A DNA stretch of 64,000 nt from Erwinia_E haradaeae_C. GTDB taxonomy: Bacteria; Pseudomonadota; Gammaproteobacteria; Enterobacterales; Enterobacteriaceae. Shown in pieces: positions 30,146-40,445 of the stretch. The stretch is from positions 558,001 to 622,000 of the forward strand of contig NZ_LR217735.1 in assembly GCF_900698995.1 (NCBI RefSeq), read 5' to 3'. Position numbers and translations under genes: made by a program. Every line of letters begins with the position of its first letter. Position 1 is the stretch's first letter. The notes under the pieces are model-generated. The model had not been told where the DNA came from, searched no databases, and worked only from the letters and a program-made list of their open reading frames with translations.

Positions 30146-31166
30146 TATTTTTGTATTGTATAACACGAAGATTTTGTATTATACATATATTAATTCATTG
30201 GTTTTTGCATAAGTACTGTAAATAAATTGAGTTAATTTGATTTCAGAGTATTATTTATTATTTTTTACTTTATAATTCCAATAAATGAAATACGATAAAT
30301 TTAATTATTAAAAATTTTTAATGATCTTAGTATAATAATACTATTTTTTATACTAAAAACATGGATTGATGTTTATATGTAAAGTTTTTTAAAAAATACA
30401 AAAATAATTTTTTTACAGTATGAATAAATCTTTTTCGAAGCATGTTACTAAATAACTAGTATGCTATGATAATTTTCTATTTCAAGCAAAACAACATCAC
30501 TTTGAATGTAATCGATGAACTATATTTTTCTTAGCTTAAAGAGTTTTCAGTATCGTTGTGATAATGAGAGCTATACTATACTAAGTAGTTTATTCATCAG
30601 ATATTTAAAAAATTTTTTAAATGTACATTATTATATCAATTACGTACAAAATCGGATTGATTACTATGAGATATTAGTTTACGTCCAAAAACGATTTGCT
30701 ATGTCGCTATGTTTTAGTAAGTTATATTATATATACCGAATATTAAGAAAATTTAATACTAAAATAATTATAGCTATTAATTATACTCACACATATACTC
30801 AGAAAGTTATTATAAGTTATATTTAACTTTAAAATTTTTAAAAATTTATTTTTTATACCAGAGTTCTTGATTGCTCTTGGTTATTCAGAGACTATGTTTA
30901 TCATCTGACCTTGGAATAGGCTGGTTTATATTTTTCTGTTGTATGGATTCATGTTGGCATATACAGTTTATTTATAACAGAATTTTTATATAGATAAACT
31001 ATGAATTTCTAAGATTAGCATTATGTGCACATCGTAAATCTTTATTGTTGATGATCAAAATTTAAATAAATTTTTCTATTATTAAAAATGTAGTATTTTA
31101 TTGCTCAAATTATATATAAATACACGTCTGGCATGAAAAACCGGAATAATAAAGAAAAAGAATTCT

Positions 31167-31204
31167 ATAATTATTTATTCTTAATCTGAATAATAAATAA
31201 TTAT
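31167..31204. repeat. Perfect 13 bp A/T inverted repeat
   Basis: ATAATTATTTATT (31167-31179) and its exact reverse complement (31192-31204) with a 12 nt loop. The right arm lies in a 26 nt word that recurs with one mismatch at 44462-44487. Confidence 0.5.
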
Positions 31205-32198
31205 CAGTATTAAAAATATTATTTTATTTAATATCAAATAAACATCTTTTTTATTTAATATAATTAAATTTTCATACAATAGTTACCTCTAAAATTAAAA
31301 TACTATTGTTCTTCTGTATCAAATAGGTAGAAATGTATAATACATCAATAATGAAAATACTGTGAAATACGTTAACATAACGATTTATGTATAATGTAAT
31401 CATCAGATTAATTAAATATTTTAGATATTATCAATTAGATATTATCAATATTAAGATTTAATAGAAAATATTAAAATATGACTATAATCATAACTATAAT
31501 ATTTTATTTTAAATAATAAATTAATAGTATACTATATTAAAATATATGAAGATAGTGTTCTTATAGAAATCTATATACCTTTTGCATAACTACATTTATT
31601 TAATAATACGAAAGTGTATAAAGATGAATGTAGTGTATTTCTGAGGAAATATTCATTGTAACTAATACATAAGCGCATAACATTGTAATAACAATATACA
31701 TTTTTATGTAAATACATCTCTATATAAATATATTAGAGATATTAAGGATATGCATGCATATATTTCAGGAAATAATAATAATCTTAAGCGTTTATCTAAA
31801 AACAACGCTATAATTATAACAGAACATACGCACATTATCCAGTGCATTTCATTTCTAATACTCCAATCCCATTATAATTATCTTATGAATGCATAACATA
31901 GTTTAATGAGTCACCATAATATGTCTCTTCATGACACTCCAAACGTTGATGCACTATAAAACTAAAATGCTCTATTTAATAACAGCTTAAAATGACTGTT
32001 CCTATAATGTAGAAAAGCAGTTAATGAAATATATATTAGGTCTTCTAAGATAGACTAAACACAAGAAGAGTCTCTATAGCATTTAGACTGAATATTTAGC
32101 AAAAATCTCTAATTTTATTAGAATCAACTTAGTGTATACGCAAGTGAATTACATCATTACTGTAAGCAGGATATAACACAATTATGTGTGTTTAGAAA

Positions 32199-33977
32199 AT
32201 GATATTTTTCAGTAAAGGCAAAGTGTACGGGATGAGAAGAGTAAAAAATATATACAATCAGAGATTAAAAAACAGAGGACCACAGAGTAGTTTTTGTTAC
32301 TGGCGTTTTACTTTGTTATGTAGTTTTATTTTTTTTGGAATGATTAGTTTACTCTTTCGTTTAGCTTGGTTACAAGTGATCTCTCCTGAGAGGTTGGTAC
32401 ATGAAGGTGATATGCGCTCACTGCGTGTACAAGTAATTCCGACAGCACGCGGTATTATCACAGATCGCAAGGGTCGCCCTTTAGCAGTGAGCGTACCTGT
32501 TTACTCTGTTTTAGCTGATTCTAAAGAACTGCATAAGCAGGGTGGCATTATTCTAGACGATCATTGGAGAGCCTTAGCTGATATATTATCCATTCCAATA
32601 AATAAGCTTATGGAACGGGTAAATGCTAGACCATCTAGCCAATTTATTTATCTAGCGCGTCAGGTGGATCCAGAAATTAGTGAGTATATTAAACAACTAA
32701 AACTACCAGGTATATTTCTACGGAATGAGTCGCGTCGCTATTATCCTTCTGGAAAAGTCACCTCACATCTAATTGGTATTACTAATATTGATGGAGAAGG
32801 CATTGAGGGTATTGAAAAAAGCTTTGATAAATGGCTTACGGGGCAACCTGGTTCGCGAATAGTCCGTCAAGACCGTCTGGGTCAGGTTATTGAAGACATT
32901 CCTTTAATTGATCGTCAGGAATCTAACAACCTTACTTTGAGTATTGATGTGCGTCTTCAAACACAGGTGTATCATGAGCTTCATAAAGCGGTATCTTTTC
33001 ATAGAGCTGAATCCGGTACAGCAGTTCTTTTAGATATTCATACAGGGGAGGTTCTAGCAATGGTGAATAGTCCATCCTATAATCCAAATCACTTGAATGG
33101 AGTCAGTCAAGGTGCAATGCGTAATCGTGCAATTACTGACATGTTTGAACCAGGGTCAACGGTAAAACCTATGGTGATTTTAAGCGCACTTCAGGGTAAA
33201 CTAGTAAGTGAAAATAGTATATTAAACACGGAGCCTTTACGAATTAATGGACATATAATTCGCGATGTAACATTATATCATGAACTGACACTTACTGGAA
33301 TTCTACAAAAATCATCTAATGTTGGTGTTACTCGTTTAGCGTTAGCTATGCCATCACATGTATTAGTAGATACGTACTCGAGCTTTGGATTAGGAAAGAC
33401 TACTAGCCTTGGTTTGATTGGAGAAAGCAGAGGGTTCTTTCCTCAAAAAAAACGCTGGTCTGATATAGAAAGAGCGGCATTTTCTTTTGGTTATGGCCTT
33501 ATGGTAACGCCATTACAATTAGCACGAGTCTATGCAACATTCGGTAGTTATGGTATTTATCGCCCATTATCCATCATGAAAGTTTCTACTCCAATAGAAG
33601 GAAAGAGAATCTTCCCTGCTCAAACAGTGCGCACAGTGCTACACATGATGGAAAGTGTATCTCTACCGGGTGGTTGTGGCGTCAAAGCTTCTGTTAAAGA
33701 TTATCGCATTGCTATTAAAACAGGTACCGTCAAAAAAGTAGGTAAAAATGGCAAATTTATTAATCGATATATTGCTTACACTGCTGGAGTAGCACCTGCT
33801 AGCAAGCCTCGTTTTGCGCTAGTTGTTGTAGTTAATGATCCACAATCTGGACAATATTATGGCGGTGCTGTCTCAGCTCCTGTTTTTAGTAATATTATGA
33901 CTGAGGTTCTTCATATCATGAAAGTTAAACCTGATACATTATCTAGTTTTAGTTCACAAAAAATGCATAATCCATAA
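32199..33977 (+). CDS. ftsI: Septal peptidoglycan transpeptidase PBP3
   Basis: Class B penicillin-binding protein crosslinking septal wall with FtsW. 592 aa; E. coli FtsI has 588. One N-terminal membrane helix (about residues 35-57), then the pedestal domain, then the transpeptidase with SxxK in EPGSTVKPM, SSN in QKSSNVG, and KTGT in IKTGTVKK. A second start at 32232 (MRRVKNIY) fits equally well, as neither has a strong ribosome site. Unlike E. coli there is no ftsL directly upstream. First gene of a same-strand run reaching ddlB. Confidence 0.96.
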   Translation: MIFFSKGKVYGMRRVKNIYNQRLKNRGPQSSFCYWRFTLLCSFIFFGMISLLFRLAWLQVISPERLVHEGDMRSLRVQVIPTARGIITDRKGRPLAVSVPVYSVLADSKELHKQGGIILDDHWRALADILSIPINKLMERVNARPSSQFIYLARQVDPEISEYIKQLKLPGIFLRNESRRYYPSGKVTSHLIGITNIDGEGIEGIEKSFDKWLTGQPGSRIVRQDRLGQVIEDIPLIDRQESNNLTLSIDVRLQTQVYHELHKAVSFHRAESGTAVLLDIHTGEVLAMVNSPSYNPNHLNGVSQGAMRNRAITDMFEPGSTVKPMVILSALQGKLVSENSILNTEPLRINGHIIRDVTLYHELTLTGILQKSSNVGVTRLALAMPSHVLVDTYSSFGLGKTTSLGLIGESRGFFPQKKRWSDIERAAFSFGYGLMVTPLQLARVYATFGSYGIYRPLSIMKVSTPIEGKRIFPAQTVRTVLHMMESVSLPGGCGVKASVKDYRIAIKTGTVKKVGKNGKFINRYIAYTAGVAPASKPRFALVVVVNDPQSGQYYGGAVSAPVFSNIMTEVLHIMKVKPDTLSSFSSQKMHNP

Positions 33978-33993
33978 AAATGAGAAACAAACA

Positions 33994-35472
33994 GTGCTCT
34001 ATCGTAATCTGAAAAACTTGTTAGCACCATGGGTATCTAATGCACCAAATTGTCTTTTGCGGGACATTACTTTAGATAGTCGTAAAGTAATGTCAGGAGA
34101 TCTGTTTGTAGCTATTAATGGACACAAAGTAGATGGACGTAATTTTATTGCACAAGCTATCTCTCAAGGTGCAGCAGCAGTTATTGCTGAATCCAAGGGT
34201 TACACTAAACATGGAGACATTCGATATATTTGCAATATTCCAGTAACTTATATCGAGGACCTAGCTCAGTCTCTTTCGAAGATTGCAGGATATTTTTATC
34301 AGAATCCAGGTACACAATTAAAACTCATTGGTGTAACTGGTACTAATGGTAAAACTACTGTTACGCATTTATTAGCTCAATGGGTTCAGTTATTAGGTAA
34401 CGTAAGTGCTATTATGGGTACACTTGGCAATGGTTTATATGGGCACTTAACTCCAACAAATAACACGACTGATTCTGCAATAGATGTACAAAATACTTTA
34501 TTTACATTAGAAAAGCAGGGTGTCAGTTTAGTAGGTATAGAAGTTTCTTCGCATGCTCTTACTCAAGGTCGCGTATCAGCTTTACCTTTTTCTGCAGCGG
34601 TGTTTACTAATCTTAGTCGCGATCACCTAGATTATCATCATAACATGAATCATTATGAATATAGCAAATGGCAGCTATTTTCTAAATATCAGATAAAAAA
34701 AATCATTATTAACGCTGACGATGCAGTAGGGCGGAATTGGCTAAAAAAACTACCTAACGCAGTCTATGTCGGAATGGATCATAAGAATCACTGTAATCAG
34801 CATCAGCAATGGTTAATAGCTCAAAAAGTTACTTATAGCAATAGTGGCACTAGTATAGATTTTACCTCTAGCTGGGGGTCTGGATATATAGAGACTCATT
34901 TAATAGGTTCGTTTAATGTTATTAACCTTTTACTGAGTTTAGCAACCCTGCTATCGTTGCAATATCCCTTAGTAGTCTTAACACGTACCGCAAAACAACT
35001 AGAACCTGTTACTGGTCGCATGGAGATGTTTCGGATTGCTCAAAAACCTGAGGTAATAATAGATTATGCTCACACTCCTTGTGCATTAGAAAAAGTACTA
35101 ATAGAAACACGCCGGTACTGTAAGGGTAGATTATGGTGTATTTTTGGTTGTGGTGGCGATCGTGACCCAGGTAAGCGTCCTATAATGGGTGAGCTTGCCG
35201 AACGTCTTTCTGATTTTTTAATTATTACTAACGATAATCCTCGTAATGAAGATCCTGTAATTATTATCAGAGATATATTAAGTGGATTGCTATATCCGCA
35301 CGCTGCTTATGTGATTATTAATCGAGCTCAAGCAGTAATGTATGCGATACAACAAGCAAAAATAGATGATGTTGTACTCATTGCTGGTAAAGGTAGTGAA
35401 AATTATCAAACTTTCGGAAAAAATAATATAAATTACTCTGATAAAAATATAGTTTTAACCCTCTTAAGGTAA
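33994..35472 (+). CDS. murE: UDP-MurNAc-tripeptide synthetase (meso-DAP adding)
   Basis: Adds meso-diaminopimelate to UDP-MurNAc-L-Ala-D-Glu. 492 aa; E. coli MurE has 495. P-loop GVTGTNGKTTVTHL near residue 110, and the DAP-specific motif DNPRNEDP. The GKGHE motif of many MurE proteins reads GKGSENYQ here, a His-to-Ser change beside the DAP site. The start is GTG at 33994, agreeing with the family alignment (xYRNLKNLLAPW). 16 bp after ftsI. Confidence 0.96.
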   Translation: MLYRNLKNLLAPWVSNAPNCLLRDITLDSRKVMSGDLFVAINGHKVDGRNFIAQAISQGAAAVIAESKGYTKHGDIRYICNIPVTYIEDLAQSLSKIAGYFYQNPGTQLKLIGVTGTNGKTTVTHLLAQWVQLLGNVSAIMGTLGNGLYGHLTPTNNTTDSAIDVQNTLFTLEKQGVSLVGIEVSSHALTQGRVSALPFSAAVFTNLSRDHLDYHHNMNHYEYSKWQLFSKYQIKKIIINADDAVGRNWLKKLPNAVYVGMDHKNHCNQHQQWLIAQKVTYSNSGTSIDFTSSWGSGYIETHLIGSFNVINLLLSLATLLSLQYPLVVLTRTAKQLEPVTGRMEMFRIAQKPEVIIDYAHTPCALEKVLIETRRYCKGRLWCIFGCGGDRDPGKRPIMGELAERLSDFLIITNDNPRNEDPVIIIRDILSGLLYPHAAYVIINRAQAVMYAIQQAKIDDVVLIAGKGSENYQTFGKNNINYSDKNIVLTLLR

Positions 35473-35477
35473 TTAAC

Positions 35478-36839
35478 ATGATTCCTATAACTTTAAAAAA
35501 AGTAGCAGAAATTACTGGTGGGATTCTTTATGGGGCTAATATAACCATATCTGATATTAGTACTGATACGCGTCAACTGCGAACAGGGAATTTCTTTGTA
35601 GCTTTACAGGGAAAATATTATGATGCTCATGATTTTGCTTGGTTTGCTATAAAGGCAGGATGTTCTGGTCTTTTAGTTAGTAAATATTTACATTTTAACA
35701 CTCCATGTGTAGTAGTAAAAAATACGCGTGTTGCGTTAGGTAAATTAGCTGCATGGGTGCGTCAACAATCTAATGCTAGAGTTGTAGCAATTACAGGATC
35801 TTCAGGAAAAACGTCTGTTAAAGACATGACCGATGCTATTTTATGTCACTGTGGTCAGACATTATCTACTGTTGGCACTCTTAATAATGATATTGGAGTA
35901 CCAATTACACTTTTAGGTCTGCATTCAAGGCATAAGTATATCGTTGTTGAGCTTGGCGCTAGTCATATAGGAGAAATTGCCTATACTGTTCAGTTAGCAC
36001 AGCCAGAAAGCGTACTTATTAATAATCTTTCAACGGCCCATTTAGAAGGCTTTGGTTCTCTATCTGGTTTAGCTAAGGCTAAAGGAGAGATTTTAAACCA
36101 TTTACCAATACATGGCACTGCTATTATTAATAACGATAGTCATGATTTAGAGAATTGGAGGCATGCCATTAAAGGGAGAGCTCTGTGGCGATTTTCAATA
36201 CATAAAAAGAGCACAAGTGATTTTTATGCATCTGATATTTCCTGTAATACATCTGGAACTCTATTTAACTTACATTCTCCTCAAGGCTCTATAGCGATTT
36301 CACTACCATTGCATGGAGATCATCAAATTGCTAATGCGCTTGCAGCTAGCGCATTAGCGCTTTCTATTGGTGCACCATTACATGCAATACCAAAGGGATT
36401 ATGTCATATGAAAGAAATATCAGGGCGTTTATTTCCGATATATTTTAATAAAAATAAGTTGCTAATAGATGATAGCTATAACTCCAATATGGGCTCTATG
36501 ATTGCTGCTATAAAAGTTTTATCCGAAAGACCTGGTTATCGCGTTATGATCGTTGGTGATATGGCAGAAATGGGGAAATATGCAATTAAATATCATTCTC
36601 AGGTAGGGGATTTAATTCATAGCTCAGGTATTAATAAAGTATTAAGTATAGGGTCATTAGGAATGCTTATCGCGCGTAAAAGCACTGTAGGTGAATACTT
36701 TAAAGAGCACAAAGAACTAGGAAATAGAGCACATGAATTGTTGATGCAACATCAATGTATTACGTTATTAGTAAAAGGTTCGCGTAGTTTATGTATGGAA
36801 AAAATAGTAAATATTTTACAGGAGAAAGGTGTATGTTAG
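35478..36839 (+). CDS. murF: UDP-MurNAc-pentapeptide synthetase
   Basis: Joins D-Ala-D-Ala to UDP-MurNAc-tripeptide. 453 aa; E. coli MurF has 452. Mur-ligase P-loop AITGSSGKTSVKDM near residue 107, LGASHIGEI and DDSYNSNMGSM. It begins 5 bp after murE and overlaps mraY by 7 nt. Confidence 0.97.
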   Translation: MIPITLKKVAEITGGILYGANITISDISTDTRQLRTGNFFVALQGKYYDAHDFAWFAIKAGCSGLLVSKYLHFNTPCVVVKNTRVALGKLAAWVRQQSNARVVAITGSSGKTSVKDMTDAILCHCGQTLSTVGTLNNDIGVPITLLGLHSRHKYIVVELGASHIGEIAYTVQLAQPESVLINNLSTAHLEGFGSLSGLAKAKGEILNHLPIHGTAIINNDSHDLENWRHAIKGRALWRFSIHKKSTSDFYASDISCNTSGTLFNLHSPQGSIAISLPLHGDHQIANALAASALALSIGAPLHAIPKGLCHMKEISGRLFPIYFNKNKLLIDDSYNSNMGSMIAAIKVLSERPGYRVMIVGDMAEMGKYAIKYHSQVGDLIHSSGINKVLSIGSLGMLIARKSTVGEYFKEHKELGNRAHELLMQHQCITLLVKGSRSLCMEKIVNILQEKGVC

Positions 36840-37915
36840 TCTTTCTAAAAGAATATTTAGTTATCTTTTATGCTGGTTTTGGTGCTCTTTCTGATATAAT
36901 TTTTCGTTTTATTTGCAGTTTTTTTACTTCCCTTTGTGTATCTTTTTTGATTGGTCGGCGTATGATTATTTATCTTAAAAAACTATCATGCCGTCAAATT
37001 GTACGTATAGATGGCCCAAAGACCCATTTTAATAAGAGCGGTACGCCAACAATGGGTGGTATTATAATCTTAGTAGCTATTATTATTTCAGTATTTTTTT
37101 GGGCTGATCCATGTAATATATATGTCTGGTTTGTAATGTTTGTTTTGGTAAGTTATGGTATTATTGGTTTTATAGATGATTATAAAAAAATAGTACATAA
37201 AAACACTGTAGGATTGCCCGCACGCTGGAAATACATTTGGCAATCGATTATTGCTTTATTAGTTGCTGTAGCGATGTACATGATAGGCAGGGAAACATAT
37301 ACTACTTTTTTAATTTTACCATTTATTAAAAGTATTATACCACAATTAGGTGTATTCTATCTTTTAATGACATATATTGTTATAGTAGGTACTAGTAATG
37401 CTGTTAACATTACTGATGGGTTAGATGGTTTAGCAATTATTCCTACTGTGTTTATTGCTATAGGCCTAGCTATAGTTGCTTTTGTAACAGGGACTGCAAA
37501 ATATGCCGCTTATCTACATATTCCTTATATAGCACATACCAGTGAGTTAGCTATTATTTGTGCTGCAATTTTTGGATCTGGCTTAGGTTTTTTATGGTTT
37601 AACACCTATCCCGCGCAAATATTTATGGGTGATGTTGGCTCTCTTGCCTTAGGTTCTTCGCTTGGTGTAATCGCAATATTATTGCGCCAGGAGTTTCTGT
37701 TTCTTATCATGGGTGGAGTTTTTTTGATAGAAACAATATCGGTGATACTACAGATTGGATATTTTAAATGGTGTGGTCAGCGTATTTTTCGCATGGCCCC
37801 TATACATCACCATTATGAGTTAAATGGCTACCCAGAGCCTCGTATTATTGTTCGGTGTTGGATTATCTCACTTGTTTTACTTCTAATTAGTTTAGTTACC
37901 CTTAAGATACGATGA
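36833..37915 (+). CDS. mraY: Phospho-MurNAc-pentapeptide translocase (lipid I synthesis)
   Basis: Integral membrane enzyme moving phospho-MurNAc-pentapeptide to undecaprenyl phosphate. 360 aa, exactly the E. coli length, with about ten membrane segments. Active-site stretches GFIDDYKK, NAVNITDGLDGLA and the HHH motif in APIHHHYEL are intact. An earlier in-frame ATG exists, but ATG 36833 (MLVFLKEYL) is the family start and has GGAGAAAGG upstream. It overlaps murF by 7 nt and murD by 4 nt (ATGA). Confidence 0.97.
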   Translation: MLVFLKEYLVIFYAGFGALSDIIFRFICSFFTSLCVSFLIGRRMIIYLKKLSCRQIVRIDGPKTHFNKSGTPTMGGIIILVAIIISVFFWADPCNIYVWFVMFVLVSYGIIGFIDDYKKIVHKNTVGLPARWKYIWQSIIALLVAVAMYMIGRETYTTFLILPFIKSIIPQLGVFYLLMTYIVIVGTSNAVNITDGLDGLAIIPTVFIAIGLAIVAFVTGTAKYAAYLHIPYIAHTSELAIICAAIFGSGLGFLWFNTYPAQIFMGDVGSLALGSSLGVIAILLRQEFLFLIMGGVFLIETISVILQIGYFKWCGQRIFRMAPIHHHYELNGYPEPRIIVRCWIISLVLLLISLVTLKIR

Positions 37916-39234
37916 GCATAAATAACTATATAGGCGCAAAAGTCGTTATTATTGGCCTTGGTCTTACAGGTAGTGCATGTGTAGACTTTTTTCTGACACG
38001 CGGCGTAACGCCGCGTGTAATAGATATACGCATACAGCCTCCATTATTAAAGCTCTTACCAAAAGATATTGAATATTGTCTAGGTAAAATCAATAATGCT
38101 TGGTTATTAAATGCTGATTTAATTATCATTAGTCCTGGCGTTTCCCCTTTACAACCATCTCTTATAGCTGCCGCTCGGGCAGGAATTAAAATTATTAGTG
38201 ACATTGAACTATTTTGTCGCGAAACACATATTCCAGTTGTTGCTATTACCGGATCTAATGGTAAAAGCACTGTTACATCTTGGGTCGGAAAGATCGCTAA
38301 ATCTATGGGGTGGATAGTTGGAATAGGTGGTAATATTGGTATTCCTGCTCTTAGGTTACTAAAGAAACCTGCACAATTATATATTTTAGAATTATCTAGT
38401 TTTCAACTTGAAAAAACCTATAGTCTAAAAGCAGTAGCAGCAACTATCTTGAATGTAAGCGAAGATCATATGGACCGATATCCACTGGGTATGCAGCAAT
38501 ATCGTTCTACTAAATTACGTATTTATAAAAATGCTTCGCTTTGTCTGATGAATGCTGATGACGAAAAAACTATACCAATACATTATTCTCATTCATGTTA
38601 TCGTAGTTTTGGTAAAAACACTGGCGATTATCATTTTAAGACTCAAAATAATAGCACTTGGTTGCATGCTTGTGGGGAAAATGTATTAAATATTAATGAA
38701 ATGCGTATCATTGGTAAGCATAATTTTATTAATGCGCTAGCCACGCTAGCCTTAGCAGATGCGTTGCACATCCCGAGAGATATCAGCTTATCTTCACTTA
38801 CCAGTTTTAAAGGTCTAGAACATCGATTTCAAATTATACATCAAAAAAATGGTGTTCAATGGATTAATGACTCCAAGTCTACCAATGTCAGCAGCACCTC
38901 TGCAGCACTAAATAGTGTAGAATCTGACGGGATCTTATGGTTATTGCTAGGCGGGGACAGCAAGTTATCTAATTTAAAACCACTAATCAAGCCCCTTCAG
39001 AGAAAAAATCTTCGTCTTTACTGCTTTGGTCGTGATAAGGATAAACTAGCGCGATTACGCCCAGACATTACAGTACAGACTGAAACTATGACTGAGGCTA
39101 TGATCGAAATCGCTTCTAAAGTACAACCTGGAGATATAGTGCTTTTATCACCAGCCTGTTCTAGCCTAGATCAGTTTACTAATTTTGAAGAACGTGGCGC
39201 CTTATTTACTAAAATAGCACAAGAGGTCGGCTAG
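37912..39234 (+). CDS. murD: UDP-MurNAc-L-Ala D-glutamate ligase
   Basis: Adds D-Glu to UDP-MurNAc-L-Ala. 440 aa; E. coli MurD has 438. N-terminal Rossmann start VVIIGLGLTGSACVDFF, P-loop AITGSNGKSTVTSW near residue 110, and NDSKSTNVSST. Coupled to mraY by ATGA. An 80 bp gap follows where E. coli murD and ftsW abut. Confidence 0.97.
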   Translation: MSINNYIGAKVVIIGLGLTGSACVDFFLTRGVTPRVIDIRIQPPLLKLLPKDIEYCLGKINNAWLLNADLIIISPGVSPLQPSLIAAARAGIKIISDIELFCRETHIPVVAITGSNGKSTVTSWVGKIAKSMGWIVGIGGNIGIPALRLLKKPAQLYILELSSFQLEKTYSLKAVAATILNVSEDHMDRYPLGMQQYRSTKLRIYKNASLCLMNADDEKTIPIHYSHSCYRSFGKNTGDYHFKTQNNSTWLHACGENVLNINEMRIIGKHNFINALATLALADALHIPRDISLSSLTSFKGLEHRFQIIHQKNGVQWINDSKSTNVSSTSAALNSVESDGILWLLLGGDSKLSNLKPLIKPLQRKNLRLYCFGRDKDKLARLRPDITVQTETMTEAMIEIASKVQPGDIVLLSPACSSLDQFTNFEERGALFTKIAQEVG

Positions 39235-39314
39235 TGCCTGTAGCGTATATTAGATTAGTTCATTTTATAATTTTTTTATGCACAACTTGAATAAAAAGCC
39301 TTAGGAATTATAAA

Positions 39315-40442
39315 ATGAATATACTATTACTATATGACCGCACCTTACTATGGTTAACACTTGGTTTAACAGTTATAGGTTTAATAATGGTGACATCAGC
39401 CTCAATGTCAATCAGTCAGCGCTTAGTAGAAGATCCACTACTTTTTGCTAAGCGTGATGCATTGTATTTATTATTATCTCTTGGGTTTTCTAGGATTACG
39501 TTATGTATCCCTATGAGTTTCTGGCAAAGATGTAGTAGTATTATGTTGCTCACGGCAATAGTACTGTTAATTTTAGTTCTATTGACAGGTAATTCAGTTA
39601 ATGGAGCCATTCGCTGGATTTCACTAGGACCTGTTAGTATGCAACCTGCAGAATTATCTAAATTATCATTATTTTGTTATTTATCTAACTATCTAGCACG
39701 AAAAGCTCATGAAGTCCGGAATCATTTTTGGGGCTTTTTTAAACCTATGGGCGTTATGTTAATACTGGCAGTCTTATTATTAGCGCAACCAGATTTAGGA
39801 ACTGTAGTAGTCCTCTTTATTACTACACTTTCTATATTATTTTTAGGAGGTGCGAAAGTATGGCAATTTTTAGCGATTATTAGTTCTGGTATTACTGCTA
39901 TTAGTATCTTAATTTTGATGGAGCCATACCGCATACGACGAATCATTTCTGTCTGGAACCCATGGGGTGATCCGTTTGGAAGTGGTTATCAGCTTACTCA
40001 ATCTTTAATGGCATTTGGCCGAGGTGAATTATTAGGGCAGGGGTTGGGTAACTCAATACAGAAACTGGAATATCTCCCTGAAGCTCATACAGATTTTATA
40101 TTTTCAATTATTGGCGAAGAATTAGGTTATATTGGTGTTTTTTCTGGATTAGTTATGCTATTTTTTGTTTCGTTTCGTGCAATGATTATTGGTCGCGACG
40201 CATTAAAGGTTAATCAATGTTTTTCTGGTTTTCTTGCATGTGCGATTGGCATTTGGTTTAGTTTTCAAACGCTAGTGAATGTTGGAGCTACAGCTGGTAT
40301 GTTACCAACTAAGGGTTTAACGCTACCATTGATTAGTTATGGCGGGTCAAGTCTGCTGATTATGTCAACAGCTATTGTGTTTTTATTACGAATCGATTAC
40401 GAAATACGTTTAACAAAAACTCAGGCATTTAAACGAGGATAA
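39315..40442 (+). CDS. ftsW: Septal peptidoglycan polymerase FtsW (short N-terminus)
   Basis: SEDS-family glycosyltransferase working with FtsI at the septum. 375 aa; E. coli FtsW has 414. The ten membrane segments of the family are present and the conserved FGRGELLGQGLGNS, LPEAHTDFIFSIIGEE and LPLISYGGSS are clear. The roughly 40-residue N-terminal cytoplasmic tail is absent: the protein starts almost at LLYDRTLLWLT. AGGAATT precedes the ATG. The missing tail corresponds to the short gap after murD. Confidence 0.95.
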   Translation: MNILLLYDRTLLWLTLGLTVIGLIMVTSASMSISQRLVEDPLLFAKRDALYLLLSLGFSRITLCIPMSFWQRCSSIMLLTAIVLLILVLLTGNSVNGAIRWISLGPVSMQPAELSKLSLFCYLSNYLARKAHEVRNHFWGFFKPMGVMLILAVLLLAQPDLGTVVVLFITTLSILFLGGAKVWQFLAIISSGITAISILILMEPYRIRRIISVWNPWGDPFGSGYQLTQSLMAFGRGELLGQGLGNSIQKLEYLPEAHTDFIFSIIGEELGYIGVFSGLVMLFFVSFRAMIIGRDALKVNQCFSGFLACAIGIWFSFQTLVNVGATAGMLPTKGLTLPLISYGGSSLLIMSTAIVFLLRIDYEIRLTKTQAFKRG

Positions 40443-40445
40443 TGA

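Larger units (their letters stand above)
29565..32198. other. Largest gene-free region, between znuB and ftsI
   Basis: 2.6 kb with no credible gene. In relatives the stretch just before ftsI holds mraZ, rsmH and ftsL. A 103-codon frame at 30515-30826 is low-complexity Tyr/Ile/Asn sequence without similarity and is not called. Visible landmarks are an imperfect GC-rich inverted repeat (GCTACGGCA/TGCCGCAGC, 29637-29667), a C7 run (30087-30093), a terminator-like hairpin (30123-30144) and a 13 bp A/T stem (31167-31204). Confidence 0.65.

Noticed and set aside
30515..30826. 103-codon open frame on the plus strand
   Set aside because: Low-complexity Tyr/Ile/Asn/Lys-rich translation, no known motif, no clear ribosome site, and composition the same as the surrounding non-coding DNA.
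31921..31965. Possible RsmH N-terminal remnant (short open run from ATG at about 31921)
   Set aside because: The match to the family start is too weak and lies too close to ftsI for the ancestral spacing.
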